A DNA stretch of 45,773 nt, taken from positions 1 through 45,773 of the forward strand of contig JBMNCO010000166.1 of NCBI GenBank assembly GCA_049366815.1. The letters are read 5' to 3'. A program made the translations under genes and the position numbers. The notes beneath the pieces were generated by a model that was not told the origin of the DNA, made no database searches, and saw only the letters and a program-made list of their open reading frames with translations. Source of the stretch: CAYNYM01 sp049366815. GTDB lineage: Bacteria; Desulfobacterota; DSM-4660; Desulfatiglandales; HGW-15. Shown piece by piece: positions 16,836-25,739 of the stretch (position 1 is its first letter; each line of letters starts with the position of its first letter).

Positions 16836-17255
16836 GTGATCCGAGAAAAGAAAAAGGTCCTTTTCATCTGCACCCACAATTCGGCCCGGTCCCAAATGGC
16901 CGAGGGCCTTCTGAACGCCCTGGGCGGTGACCGATATGAGGCATTCAGTGCGGGTACCGAGGCATCGGATGTCAGACCACAGGCCGTCGAGGTGATGCGG
17001 GAGATCGGGATCGATATTTCCGACCACTACTCGAAGGGGCTCGAACCCTTTCTCGATGAAGCGCTCGATGTGGTGGTGACCGTCTGCGACCATGCCAAAG
17101 AGAGTTGCCCCTACTTTCCCGGCGGGAAGGAGGTCCTTCACAAAGGCTTTGACGATCCGTCGGCCGCCCAAGGGACCCGGGAGGAAAAGATGAGGGTCTT
17201 CCGGCGGATAAGGGATGAGATCAGGGATTGGATTCAGGAGGCCTTTTTGGGTTAA
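16836..17255 (+). CDS. arsC: Arsenate reductase, thioredoxin-coupled type (LMW-PTP fold)
   Basis: Reduces arsenate to arsenite in the cytosol. The active-site P-loop is ICTHNSARSQMAEG (Cys-X5-Arg type). The second redox pair is seen in VVTVCDHAKESCPYFPG, which resolves the disulfide cascade regenerated by thioredoxin. I place the start at GTG 16836 (139 aa), the usual family length, behind AAAGGA; an upstream in-frame start at 16758 would add 26 unconserved residues. No arsenite exporter or ArsR gene is next to it, so it may be an orphan detoxification gene or a general LMW-PTP relative, though the CPxFPG segment favours ArsC. The gene is convergent with the dehydrogenase. Confidence 0.8.
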   Translation: MIREKKKVLFICTHNSARSQMAEGLLNALGGDRYEAFSAGTEASDVRPQAVEVMREIGIDISDHYSKGLEPFLDEALDVVVTVCDHAKESCPYFPGGKEVLHKGFDDPSAAQGTREEKMRVFRRIRDEIRDWIQEAFLG

Positions 17256-17278
17256 ACCGGTCACCTGGCCTGGGTCAT

Positions 17279-18250
17279 TTATGTATGGATATCTTCCCAG
17301 TTCAGGCAGTTAGGAGGCCTTTCTCCCCGCAGACCCGCGAGGAGATTCTGAGCGGCGAGTCGCCCCATCCGGGTCCTGGTCTCCAGGGTGGCGCTCCCTA
17401 CATGAGGCAACAGAACGACATTCTCGAGATCGATGAGTCCCGCGGTCAGGTCCGGTTCCCTTTCGTACACGTCCAGTCCGGCCCCGGAGATCCGACCCTG
17501 TCTCAGGGCCTCAAGCAGGGCCGGCTCGTCCACCACGGGGCCCCGGGACGTGTTGATAAGGAAGGCGTCCGGTTTCATCCATCCCAGGGTTTCCCGATTG
17601 ATCAGGTGCCTTGTCTCCCCGGCCAGCGGGACATGGAGAGAAACAAAGTCCGCCTGAGAGAGCAGTGCGGAAAGTTCCGCGAATTCCACGCCCAGGGCCT
17701 TTTCCTCATCGAGGTTCAGGCGGTGACGGTTACAATACAGCACCCGCATGTCGAATCCTTTGGCCCTTTTGGCCACGGCCCTTCCGATCCTACCCAGACC
17801 GATGATCCCCAGGGTCTTACCCGAGACCTCCCGGCCGAGGAAGACCAGGGGGGCCCAGAATCGGAATTCCCCGGCGCGCGTCCTCTTGTCACCCTCCACG
17901 ACACGCCTTGCAACCGCCAGGATCAGGGCGAAGGCAATGTCCGCCGTGGCCGAGGTCAAAACGTCCGGTGTGTTGGACACCGGGATGCGGGCCAGCGTGG
18001 CCGCGCCCAGATCAATGTTGTCGTACCCGACCCCCAGGTTTGCGATCATTTTCAGGCGCTGTGCTTCCTGCAGGAATTCGCCGTCGATCCTGTCGGTCAC
18101 CATGCACAACAGACCCTCTTTTTCTCCGATCCTCTGGAGAAGCCGCTTCCTCGTCATGGGCCGATCCTCCGGATTGACCTCCACCTGATGTGACTTTTTC
18201 AGGAGCGACAGCACCTCTTCTGGCAGTCTTCCCGTAACCATGACTTCCAT
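17279..18250 (-). CDS. D-2-hydroxyacid dehydrogenase (glyoxylate reductase-like)
   Basis: A 323-residue NAD(P)-dependent dehydrogenase. The Rossmann motif is GIIGLGRIGRAVAKRAKGF (about residues 150-168). The catalytic triad is Arg in INTSRGPVVDE, Glu in GLDVYEREP and His in LLPHVGSAT. The N-terminal LGVGYDNIDLGAA loop is typical of GyaR/GhrB-type glyoxylate or hydroxypyruvate reductases. It is the third gene of an operon after gpsA and birA, 16 bp from birA. Substrate choice cannot be read with certainty. Confidence 0.8.
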   Translation of the reverse strand: MEVMVTGRLPEEVLSLLKKSHQVEVNPEDRPMTRKRLLQRIGEKEGLLCMVTDRIDGEFLQEAQRLKMIANLGVGYDNIDLGAATLARIPVSNTPDVLTSATADIAFALILAVARRVVEGDKRTRAGEFRFWAPLVFLGREVSGKTLGIIGLGRIGRAVAKRAKGFDMRVLYCNRHRLNLDEEKALGVEFAELSALLSQADFVSLHVPLAGETRHLINRETLGWMKPDAFLINTSRGPVVDEPALLEALRQGRISGAGLDVYEREPDLTAGLIDLENVVLLPHVGSATLETRTRMGRLAAQNLLAGLRGERPPNCLNWEDIHT

Positions 18251-18266
18251 GCTCTTGACCTCTCCG

Positions 18267-19112
18267 TCAGAGACTCAGGGACACATCACCGTTGAGGACC
18301 ACCCTGTCGACGCCCGAGGCATCCCTGAGGATCAGGGCACCCTGCCGGTCAATGCTGACCGCCACCCCCCTGAGCGTTTCCTCCCCTGCCGCGATGACCA
18401 CATCGCGGCCCAGGATCATGGACAGTTCATTCCATCTCCTGTAAAACCCCGTGACCTCGCCCAGCAGAAACGTGCGGTAGGACTCGTCTAAATGACTCAG
18501 GATGCGCACAAGTAAGTCTTCCCTGTTTGCCGGCCGACCCGTCTCCCGAAGAATGCTCGTGGCCGGATTGATGAGTTCCCGCTCATCGTCAGGGTACCAG
18601 TTCACGTTTAACCCGAATCCGAGGATCATATAATCCACCGTCCCTTCCCTCACGGAAAATTCCGTCAGGATGCCGCAGAGTTTTCGTCGACCCACGTACA
18701 GATCATTGGGCCACTTGATGAGGGGCCGGATGCCCGCGATGTCCCTCACGCCGTCGCTGACCGCCAGGGCGAGGATCATGGTCAGGACAAAGGCCTGATC
18801 GACGTCAATGGGGGGCCTCACAATCAATGACGAAAGGATGTTCACCCCCTTGGGCGAAAGCCAGGACCGGCCCCTGCGGCCCCTTCCAAAGGTCTGCTCC
18901 TCTGCGAGGACGAGGGTCCCTTCCGCCGCCCCAGCCGCGCTTAACTCCTTTGCCACACGGTTGGTAGAGTCGACGGATTCAAGGTAGATGATGTTTTGTG
19001 AAAAGAGGGAAGAGGCCAAGGCCTCTCCGAGCCATTCCGGACGAAGCGCATCTTCACCGCCGATGACATCCCTCTCCATGTCAAAAAATGGGGAGGCAAG
19101 GTTGTTATTCAT
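18267..19112 (-). CDS. birA: Biotin--[acetyl-CoA-carboxylase] ligase
   Basis: A 281-residue class I biotin protein ligase. The biotinyl-AMP loop GRGRRGRSW lies at about residues 75-83 and the catalytic KWPNDLYVGRRKLCGIL follows at about 138-154, with GLNVNW further on; a small C-terminal SH3-like domain ends in VVLNGDVSL. It lacks the N-terminal winged helix of the E. coli repressor, so it should be an enzyme only and not an autorepressor. It biotinylates carboxylase carrier domains. It lies between gpsA (28 bp upstream) and the dehydrogenase (16 bp downstream) in the same operon. Confidence 0.87.
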   Translation of the reverse strand: MNNNLASPFFDMERDVIGGEDALRPEWLGEALASSLFSQNIIYLESVDSTNRVAKELSAAGAAEGTLVLAEEQTFGRGRRGRSWLSPKGVNILSSLIVRPPIDVDQAFVLTMILALAVSDGVRDIAGIRPLIKWPNDLYVGRRKLCGILTEFSVREGTVDYMILGFGLNVNWYPDDERELINPATSILRETGRPANREDLLVRILSHLDESYRTFLLGEVTGFYRRWNELSMILGRDVVIAAGEETLRGVAVSIDRQGALILRDASGVDRVVLNGDVSLSL

Positions 19113-19140
19113 TTTGAAGATTCCTTTCCCGTTTTCCGTT

Positions 19141-20163
19141 TCAATGTTCCAGTTCGGCCTTCAATTCCCGGGTCATGAGTTCGCGGACCGCGACCCTGGG
19201 GTCCTTTCCCTCGTGGAGGGTCCGGTAGATCTGTTCGGTAATGGGCATGTCCACATTCATTTTCCTGGCCAGGTGGTAGGCGGCTATGGAGGTCTTTACG
19301 CCCTCGGCCACCATGTCCATACCGCCCACGATCTCTTCGAGTGTCATGCCCTGGCCGATCTTGAGCCCTACGGTCCGGTTTCGGCTCAGGTCACCGGTAC
19401 AGGTAAGCACGAGATCCCCCATGCCCGGCAGCCCGGCAAAAGTTCGGGGATCGGCCCCCATGGAGACGCCAAGCCTGGTCATCTCCGCAAGCCCCCTGGT
19501 GATTAGGGCCGCCCTGGCGTTGTGCCCGAAACCCAACCCGTCCGAGGCACCCGCAGCAATGGCAATCACGTTTTTGAGGGCCCCGCAGAGCTCGATCCCT
19601 GTGATGTCGTCGGACACATAAACCCTGAAAAATTCTCGATAAAACACCTTCTGCAGCCGTTCTGCGTGGACCCTGTCCCGACACCCTATCGTCACGGCTG
19701 TGGGGTTCCGGCGATAGACCTCTCTGGCAAAACTCGGCCCCGCCAGACAGGCAAATTTCTTGGTGAAAACGTCTGGCAGGACGTCTCTGACAACCTCGGA
19801 CATGGTCATGAGCGTCTCATTTTCAATGCCCTTTGTCGCAGCGACCAAAGCCGTTTCCTTACGCAGAGCGGGTTTCATCCCGTTCAGGACATCCCGAAAC
19901 ACATGGGAGGGAACCACCATGAGGACCAATTCCTTGCCGTCAAGGGCCTCTTCGAAGGTCCGGACCGGCCTCAGAGAGGGAACAAGGGGCATGTCCGGAA
20001 GGAAGACCCTGTTGATTCGACTCTCCTTGATCTGAAAATAGACCTCTTCCTCCCTTACCCACAGATCGACGGCGTAACCCTTTTCGGCCAGGAAATTGGC
20101 CAGGGTCGTGCCCCAACTTCCGGCGCCGATCACACCAATGTGTTTGATTTCGCGTCCTTCCAT
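19141..20163 (-). CDS. gpsA: Glycerol-3-phosphate dehydrogenase [NAD(P)+]
   Basis: A 340-residue cytosolic enzyme that reduces dihydroxyacetone phosphate to sn-glycerol-3-phosphate for phospholipid synthesis. The N-terminal nucleotide-binding motif is GVIGAGSWGTTLANFLAEKG. CLAGPSFAREV and LCGALKNVIAIAAG (catalytic Lys) follow, then GHNARAALITRGLAEM and AGLPGMGDLVLTCTG, all standard for GpsA. Its length matches the family. It is the first gene of the gpsA-birA-dehydrogenase operon and is divergent from the MarR gene. Confidence 0.9.
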   Translation of the reverse strand: MEGREIKHIGVIGAGSWGTTLANFLAEKGYAVDLWVREEEVYFQIKESRINRVFLPDMPLVPSLRPVRTFEEALDGKELVLMVVPSHVFRDVLNGMKPALRKETALVAATKGIENETLMTMSEVVRDVLPDVFTKKFACLAGPSFAREVYRRNPTAVTIGCRDRVHAERLQKVFYREFFRVYVSDDITGIELCGALKNVIAIAAGASDGLGFGHNARAALITRGLAEMTRLGVSMGADPRTFAGLPGMGDLVLTCTGDLSRNRTVGLKIGQGMTLEEIVGGMDMVAEGVKTSIAAYHLARKMNVDMPITEQIYRTLHEGKDPRVAVRELMTRELKAELEH

Positions 20164-20534
20164 CCCTCAGTACCTTATTTATACCTGTTCAAAAAGAGCC
20201 GCGGGCCTTTCAACCGCCCGTCCTGCTTCTTTTCATCAAGAACCAAACAAAGCTACTCCATCTCAAAAAGATATTCAACCGCAATCCTTCCCCCTGATTC
20301 GGCGTCAAGGCTGTCATCTGATACCTTGCCGGTGACCAGGGATGCACCAAAATCCGTCGGCCACATTCACGATGTGGAAATTTGACGGTGGATTCAGGTT
20401 CATCCCTTTTTCGTGTCACCGTCCCGAAAAATACAATGGGGTTATCAATTTCTTCATTTTCCCCTTTATAGACCGCCGCTTAAAATGCTAGTATTCCATG
20501 CAGCGTCAACCATGAACGAGCAGGGACGAACCAT
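20164..20534. other. Divergent intergenic region (gpsA / marR)
   Basis: 371 bp without a convincing gene, expected to carry the promoters of gpsA (left) and the MarR gene (right). A modest ribosome binding site (AGGGA) precedes the MarR ATG. No palindrome resembling a MarR operator stood out here, so I cannot say whether the regulator controls itself. Confidence 0.3.
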
Positions 20535-21032
20535 ATGTCAACAATTCAATCCACCAACACGCCCGGAGGGGGCCCGCAAAAAGATCCCTATCTGAATCGC
20601 ACCCTGCGCATCGTTTTTGCTATCCGCAGACTCATGCAGGCCGAAGAACTCTACACAAAGGAACTGAACAAAAAATATCAGGTCAGTACGCCTCAGCTCA
20701 ATTGCCTCCTCACCCTTTATGAATACGGCTCTCTGCCGCCCTCCCGCATCGCGGATTATATCATGGTCAAATCAAGCACCATAACCGGCATCGTAGATCG
20801 TCTCGAACAAAAGGGTCTGGTGTCCAGGCACAGAGACTCGCCGGACCGGAGGGTCATCACCATCGAACTCACGGAGGCCGGTAGAAAGCTCGCCGAGAAC
20901 GCCCCTCCCCCGATCCAGCAGAAGATTGTCGAGGGTCTAAAAAGGCTCTCGGAAGACGAGGTCAATCAAATCGTCTTCGGCCTTACCAAACTGACAGACC
21001 TTCTCGATGTGCAGGACCTGGTCCTGGAGTAA
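20535..21032 (+). CDS. MarR-family transcriptional regulator
   Basis: A 165-residue winged-helix regulator. The first helix (LRIVFAIRRLMQAEELYTKELNKKYQVS) is followed by TPQLNCLLTLYEYG and the recognition helix region IADYIMVKSSTITGIVDRLEQKGLVSR. The wing is RHRDSPDRRVITIELTEAGRK, and a C-terminal dimerisation helix ends the protein. MarR proteins bind palindromic operators as dimers and are usually released by a small ligand. It lies 277 bp upstream of the first MttB-like gene in the same direction, and a palindrome sits in that promoter, so it is the best candidate for the local regulator. The ligand is unknown. Confidence 0.85.
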   Translation: MSTIQSTNTPGGGPQKDPYLNRTLRIVFAIRRLMQAEELYTKELNKKYQVSTPQLNCLLTLYEYGSLPPSRIADYIMVKSSTITGIVDRLEQKGLVSRHRDSPDRRVITIELTEAGRKLAENAPPPIQQKIVEGLKRLSEDEVNQIVFGLTKLTDLLDVQDLVLE

Positions 21033-21136
21033 GACAAGTCCAAACCCTCATTCCCTCCCCGGTCACCCTGTCCCACGAAAAGAGGTATTATTCGACGCTT
21101 CCCGATCTGATCCCATCCGGTTTTTATCAGCCGGAC

Positions 21137-21165
21137 TTGACAGGGCGCTATTTTTTTTGTAAACT
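21137..21165 (+). promoter_or_regulatory. Promoter of the mttB-like operon
   Basis: TTGACA (21137-21142, a perfect -35) and TAAACT (21160-21165) are separated by 17 bp, a near-ideal sigma-70 promoter. The spacer is a T-tract ending in GTAAACTAA, a word also found ahead of the acs operon. Confidence 0.7.
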
Positions 21166-21176
21166 AATTTCAGTTC

Positions 21177-21194
21177 TAATATTTGCATATATTA
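21177..21194. promoter_or_regulatory. Candidate MarR operator (TAATAT-N6-ATATTA)
   Basis: A perfect 6-bp palindrome with a 6-nt spacer begins 12 bp after the -10 box, where a repressor would block transcription. The size fits a MarR dimer site. There is no direct evidence of binding. Confidence 0.35.
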
Positions 21195-21309
21195 TCATGT
21201 GTGCTAAAATTTTATAGTTCTCCCATAGACAACACCTAAACCTTGGCCGCCCCGATCTGCGAATCAGGGTTTTTAGAGACCATGAGAATGAAAAGCAAGG
21301 AGTTTTAAT

Positions 21310-22524
21310 TTGAATAACGACCATCTCGCACATTCAAAGACATTGTTCGGAGAGGATACCGTGGACATGCTGTTGCGTTCGCATCAAGATGCCCTTTGGA
21401 TCCTGGAAAACCTCGGCGTGGGCTGCAGGCAGCCCGAGATGCAGGAGGTCTTCAAGCGCTTCGAGGCCGAAGGTCTCGCCGTCGTCTATGAAGGCCGCGT
21501 CTATATCACGACACCTCTTGTCGAACGCTGCCTCGAGACGGTACCCGGTATAGACAATTTTTTTGTGCCCTTAAACAGCTTCTTTATCGGAGGAACCGCC
21601 CCCTACGTCTATGACGACCGCGCGCGGGAAGGTGGTCTCGCGCCCACCCACGACCACGCTGTGCGTATCGCTCAGTTTGCCCAGGGCCATCCCATGGTCT
21701 CCGGTATGGGGCGAGGCATCAAACTCAAGGACGAAGTCGAACAGATGAATCTCATGCACGAGAATTGCAGGAAACCCATCTACTTTGCAGTAACCTCGGA
21801 CAGGTCCCTGGCCAGGGCAAAGGAAATCTACCAGGAAAGAAAAGACGTCATGATCGTATTCTGTCTGACGCGTCCACCCCTGGAAGTCAATGAAAACTTC
21901 TCGGATCACTTTGTCAAGGTGGCCAAGGCAGGGTTGCCTCTCTTTATCTCCGCCATGCCCATGGCCGGAATCAGCGCGCCCTACTGTTATAACGGTGTGC
22001 TCTCCATGACCCATGCTGAGGTCCTCTTCGGGATTTGCGCGGCCCAGCTTCTCAATCCCGGCGTGGTTTGCGTGCATGCGGGATATCCCACCATCGCGGA
22101 CCCCCGCATTGAATACAATCCCAACTACGGTCTGGTCAGTCACAACCTCCTCAATATTCTCATGACCCATCTGAATCTCATCCTGGATATCCCCGCATTC
22201 CAGAGCGCCGCCACAACCCACGAAGAACATCCCACGCCCAAGGCCTATGAGGACGCCAGGGCGGGACAGGCCCTCTGTCTGAAATATGGTTTCCACATGA
22301 TGCGTCACCCTTTCGCCTTCCTCCGCTACCTGATTGATTTTTCCTTCGAGAAACTCGAAAAGGCCGCTGACATGGCGCAAAAAGTGACCCCGGAGGACGC
22401 GCCGGCAGTCCAACACCCGGTCTACGACGAAAGGGGCATGGAATCCCTCCAAAAAATCGGTCTCGGGATGTACATGGACGATCCCCTGACCACGGCAAAC
22501 CTGGGAAAGGTGTTCGTATCCTAG
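21310..22524 (+). CDS. MttB-family (COG5598) corrinoid methyltransferase-like protein 1
   Basis: A 404-residue relative of trimethylamine methyltransferase MttB. Known non-pyrrolysine members demethylate glycine betaine, proline betaine or carnitine and pass the methyl group to a corrinoid protein. Family marks include IGGTAPYVYDDR near residue 95, CRKPIYFAV, FISAMPMAGISAP (canonical MPMAG.(T/S)AP) near residue 217, HAEVLFGICAAQLLNPG and VHAGYPTIAD. There is no in-frame TAG, so no pyrrolysine. It is shorter than the usual 460-500 residues, and the barrel segment near SAATTHEEHPTPKAYEDA is divergent. The start is TTG, supported by AAGGAG 7 nt upstream. It is the first gene of the operon, 40 bp before the asnB-like gene. 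The substrate is unknown. Confidence 0.8.
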   Translation: MNNDHLAHSKTLFGEDTVDMLLRSHQDALWILENLGVGCRQPEMQEVFKRFEAEGLAVVYEGRVYITTPLVERCLETVPGIDNFFVPLNSFFIGGTAPYVYDDRAREGGLAPTHDHAVRIAQFAQGHPMVSGMGRGIKLKDEVEQMNLMHENCRKPIYFAVTSDRSLARAKEIYQERKDVMIVFCLTRPPLEVNENFSDHFVKVAKAGLPLFISAMPMAGISAPYCYNGVLSMTHAEVLFGICAAQLLNPGVVCVHAGYPTIADPRIEYNPNYGLVSHNLLNILMTHLNLILDIPAFQSAATTHEEHPTPKAYEDARAGQALCLKYGFHMMRHPFAFLRYLIDFSFEKLEKAADMAQKVTPEDAPAVQHPVYDERGMESLQKIGLGMYMDDPLTTANLGKVFVS

Positions 22525-22564
22525 TCATCGACTCTATCAATAAATACATCAAAGGAGTTATTTC

Positions 22565-24157
22565 ATGTGTGGCATAGCAGGATGTGTCGGTATTCGCGAT
22601 TCCGACACGATTAACCGGATGTTGGATGCCCTGCCCCACAGGGGGCCAAATGACAGGGGTATCTATGTAAACGGAAACACCGTCTTCGGTCACACCCGTT
22701 TGTCCATCGTGGACGTGGCCGGCGGGCATCAGCCCATCCTTGCCGATGATGAAAGCAGGGGAATCATCTGCAACGGCGAGATCTACAACTTTCGTGAGCT
22801 GAGATGCAAACTGGAGCCCAAATACGACTTCAAGACCAGTTCAGATACGGAAACCATCCTCCATCTCTATAAGGAGAAGGGGCCGGAATGCGTGAAGGAG
22901 TTGGACGGCATGTACGCCTTTGCCCTATTTTCCGACGGTCAATTCATGATGGCGAGGGATCCGATAGGCATCAAACCCCTCTATTACGGTTATCAGAAAG
23001 ATAACCTCTATTTTACCTCTGAGCTGGGGGCCATGACCCTGGCAGGCGTAGACGAAGTCCACGAATTTCCTTCGGGACATTACTACACGCCGGAGGAGGG
23101 TTTTGTCCCCTACTACCAGGTACCCGCGATCGAGGATCATCTTCTTACGGACATAGAGGAGACCGGCGATCTGATCAGGGAAACCTTCATCAGAGCGGTC
23201 AAAAAGAGGCTGCTGGCCGATCGAGAGGTGCCTGTCGGTTCTTTCTGTAGCGGCGGCCTCGACAGCAGCATTGTCGCGGCCATTGCGGCCGAGGACATTC
23301 CTAATCTTCATACCTTTGTCGTGGGCATGGAGGACGAAAACGGGGACCTGAGCGATGACGTCAAGGCGGCTCGCATCGCTGCGGAGCATATCGGTTCCAA
23401 TCACCACGAACTCATCTTTACCGAACAGGAGTATTACGACGCACTGCCCGTCGTGATCCAGAAACTCGAAAGTTACGATCCCTCTCTGGTCCGATGCGCC
23501 GTGCCCTGTTATTTCACCTGCAAACTGGCGGCCGAGCACGTCACGGTCGTACTGACCGGGGAAGGGGCCGACGAGCTCTTTACCGGCTACCATTACATGA
23601 AACATTTTCCCTTTGACAAACTCAACATGGAGGCCAGACGCTGTATCGGAAACCTCCACAATATCAATCTGCAGAGGGCCGACCGCATGGGAATGCTTTT
23701 CAGCCTCGAACTGAGGGTCCCGTTTCTGGATGTGGAGATGGTGGACCTTTCCATGAAGATCCCACCCGAGCTCAAGATCAGGGAGCATAACGGGGCCAAG
23801 ATCGAAAAATGGATCTTTAGAAAGGCCTTTGAAAATACGGGTTATCTGCCCGATGAAATTCTGTGGCGTTACAAGGTCCAGTACACCCAGGGGGCGGGGT
23901 GTGAAAGCCTGGGAGAGAAGCTGGCCCTCCAGGAGATGAGCGATGACGAGTTCGAGCAGATCAAGGTCGAACATCCCGAGGCCACTATCAACAGCAAGGA
24001 AGCCGCCTTTTATTTCAAGATATTCCGAGAATTCCACCCCCAGGACTCAATCCTCGGATCCATCGGCATATGGACCGGTTTTGATTTCGCTGAGGAAAGA
24101 GAGCACGTAAAGGGGACGGTAGACGGCCAACTCAAGCATGAATATCAGGAGGTATAA
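22565..24157 (+). CDS. Asparagine synthase-like glutamine amidotransferase (AsnB family)
   Basis: A 530-residue ATP-dependent amide-forming enzyme. The N-terminal glutaminase (class II, Ntn) begins MCGIAGCVG with the Cys2 nucleophile and has RLSIVDVAGGHQP and NGEIYNFRELR. The C-terminal synthase has the PP-loop FCSGGLDSSIVAA (about residue 225) and EGADELFTGYHY. It could simply make asparagine. However, its place between an MttB-like gene and a DAO flavoprotein, 2 bp from the latter, suggests it may amidate a pathway intermediate instead. The ATG has a strong AAAGGAG site. At 530 residues it is somewhat shorter than E. coli AsnB (554). Confidence 0.85.
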   Translation: MCGIAGCVGIRDSDTINRMLDALPHRGPNDRGIYVNGNTVFGHTRLSIVDVAGGHQPILADDESRGIICNGEIYNFRELRCKLEPKYDFKTSSDTETILHLYKEKGPECVKELDGMYAFALFSDGQFMMARDPIGIKPLYYGYQKDNLYFTSELGAMTLAGVDEVHEFPSGHYYTPEEGFVPYYQVPAIEDHLLTDIEETGDLIRETFIRAVKKRLLADREVPVGSFCSGGLDSSIVAAIAAEDIPNLHTFVVGMEDENGDLSDDVKAARIAAEHIGSNHHELIFTEQEYYDALPVVIQKLESYDPSLVRCAVPCYFTCKLAAEHVTVVLTGEGADELFTGYHYMKHFPFDKLNMEARRCIGNLHNINLQRADRMGMLFSLELRVPFLDVEMVDLSMKIPPELKIREHNGAKIEKWIFRKAFENTGYLPDEILWRYKVQYTQGAGCESLGEKLALQEMSDDEFEQIKVEHPEATINSKEAAFYFKIFREFHPQDSILGSIGIWTGFDFAEEREHVKGTVDGQLKHEYQEV

Positions 24158-24159
24158 TT

Positions 24160-25491
24160 ATGTCTATTCCAACACACTGTAAATATATCGTTATCGGCGC
24201 CGGCATCCACGGCCTGAGCAGCGCCTGGCACCTTGCGAAGGAACTTCGCGCCAGGGGTACCGGAGACGGCAGGGACATCCTGCTCCTGGACAAGGGCGCC
24301 ATCGGGGCCGGGGCCTCGGGCATCGCCTGCGGCATTGTCCGAAACAACTACTATCAGCCAGCCATGCAGGAGCTCATCGCACACAGCGTCGGCCTGTGGG
24401 AAGAAGACGCGGCAGGCTACGGGTATCAGCCCGTAGGTTACATGCAGATCTCGCCTGAAACCATGCACGCCGACGTGGCCGAAATCTACGACCGGCAGAA
24501 GAACATCGGTTATGAATCAGAGTTTATCGAAGGCGAAAAAGACTGCCTCAAATACATGAAGGACAATGTGTTCCAAGACTGGCAGGCGCGGAAAACTACC
24601 TCCATCCTCCACGAAAAGCGTGGAGGATACGCCCACAACACCACGGCCCTCTATCGCCTGGCGGACAAGGCCGAGGCCGAGGGGGTCCGGATCATGAGCG
24701 GCGTGGAGGTCAAAGGATTCCAGGTCAACGGCTGCGTGAACGCCGTGGAGACGAATAGGGGAACAATCCAGTGCGACTACGTCATCCTGGGTGCAGGCCC
24801 GTGGGTCAAGTATTTCTGGGAGATGCTGGGATTGCCATCAAAGATCGATGTCAAAGGCCTGGACGGGTCGGTCCAAAAGGACCGGACCACGTGGACCTAT
24901 CAGTGCCTTCAGGAAGGGACCCTCGGCGTTGAACCAGCCTACGGCCTGGATAACCGGGGCAAGATGCCTCCGGTGATCCACGTGGATTCAGAGGCCGTGC
25001 TTGAGAGCAGCGAAGACGGTTCCGTCATTACAAAAGAGACATGGGGCATCTATTACAAGCCTGATTTCCACTTTCGAGGCGTGCAGGGGGGCGCCGCGCC
25101 CTATCTGGTCGAGGGTGAAGATATTGCTGTGGACCCGTACGGCATCGACTCGCCCCATTTCATCGTCGGCCCGGAATTCGCCCACATGTGGACGTCCGCC
25201 CTGGCCCACTGTCAGGAGAGATATGAAGACCAATACCCCCGGTACAGAAACGAACCTTCAGGGGGTCTCGGGGCCTTCAGCCCGGACAATTTCCCTGTTT
25301 TTGACGTCATGCGGGAAAACTGTTACCTGATCGCGGATTCAAGCCACGGCTACAAGATGATCGGCGTGGGCGAACTAGTGGCAAAGGAGATTATGGGAGA
25401 AAAACAGGCATTACTCGAACCCTTCCGCTATGAGCGCTACAAGACCGGACAGCTGCTTCCCGAGTCACACAGCCCCTTTCCATGGAGTTGA
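24160..25491 (+). CDS. FAD-dependent oxidoreductase, DAO family (sarcosine/D-amino acid oxidase-like)
   Basis: A 443-residue flavoprotein. The dinucleotide motif GAGIHGLSSAWHLA lies at about residues 13-26 and GAIGAGASGIACGIVRNNYY follows. A substrate-side domain has a WTYQCLQEG stretch, and the C-terminal FAD contact is DSSHGYKMIGVGELVAKEIMGE. DAO-family enzymes oxidise secondary or tertiary amines such as sarcosine, dimethylglycine or gamma-glutamyl amines. A TAT or Sec signal is absent, so it is cytosolic. In an anaerobe the electron acceptor is probably not oxygen, making dehydrogenase activity more likely. It has an AGGAGG site and is translationally close-coupled to asnB. Confidence 0.82.
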   Translation: MSIPTHCKYIVIGAGIHGLSSAWHLAKELRARGTGDGRDILLLDKGAIGAGASGIACGIVRNNYYQPAMQELIAHSVGLWEEDAAGYGYQPVGYMQISPETMHADVAEIYDRQKNIGYESEFIEGEKDCLKYMKDNVFQDWQARKTTSILHEKRGGYAHNTTALYRLADKAEAEGVRIMSGVEVKGFQVNGCVNAVETNRGTIQCDYVILGAGPWVKYFWEMLGLPSKIDVKGLDGSVQKDRTTWTYQCLQEGTLGVEPAYGLDNRGKMPPVIHVDSEAVLESSEDGSVITKETWGIYYKPDFHFRGVQGGAAPYLVEGEDIAVDPYGIDSPHFIVGPEFAHMWTSALAHCQERYEDQYPRYRNEPSGGLGAFSPDNFPVFDVMRENCYLIADSSHGYKMIGVGELVAKEIMGEKQALLEPFRYERYKTGQLLPESHSPFPWS

Positions 25492-25739
25492 GGGAAGACA
25501 AAAGGCCCCTTACATAAAGATCGCCGCAGGAAGGAGCGGATATGCTGAGCGCTGAGGATCGCTCCTTCCCGGGGATTCACGCAAAAATGGTGCAACTATT
25601 TTTAATTTTTAGATGTTCAGTTTTAATTAATAGAATATAAATTAAAAACAAATACTTAAAAATTATGACCTAAAACTTCCGTAAAAAGTCGCTTACAAAA
25701 CCTCAAATATACATATTCGCGCTCTCAGGGAGGTTTCCC
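25492..25739. promoter_or_regulatory. Intergenic region with hairpin and concentric AT palindrome ahead of mttB-like 2
   Basis: Two structures stand out. First, GGAAGGAGCG (25529-25538) and CGCTCCTTCC (25560-25569) form a perfect 10-bp stem with a 21-nt loop and no T-run. Second, a compound palindrome centred at 25634 has outer arms TAATTTTTA/TAAAAATTA (25603-25611, 25657-25665) and inner arms TTTTAATT/AATTAAAA (25621-25628, 25640-25647). The second may be a promoter/operator for the downstream pair of genes. Confidence 0.5.
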
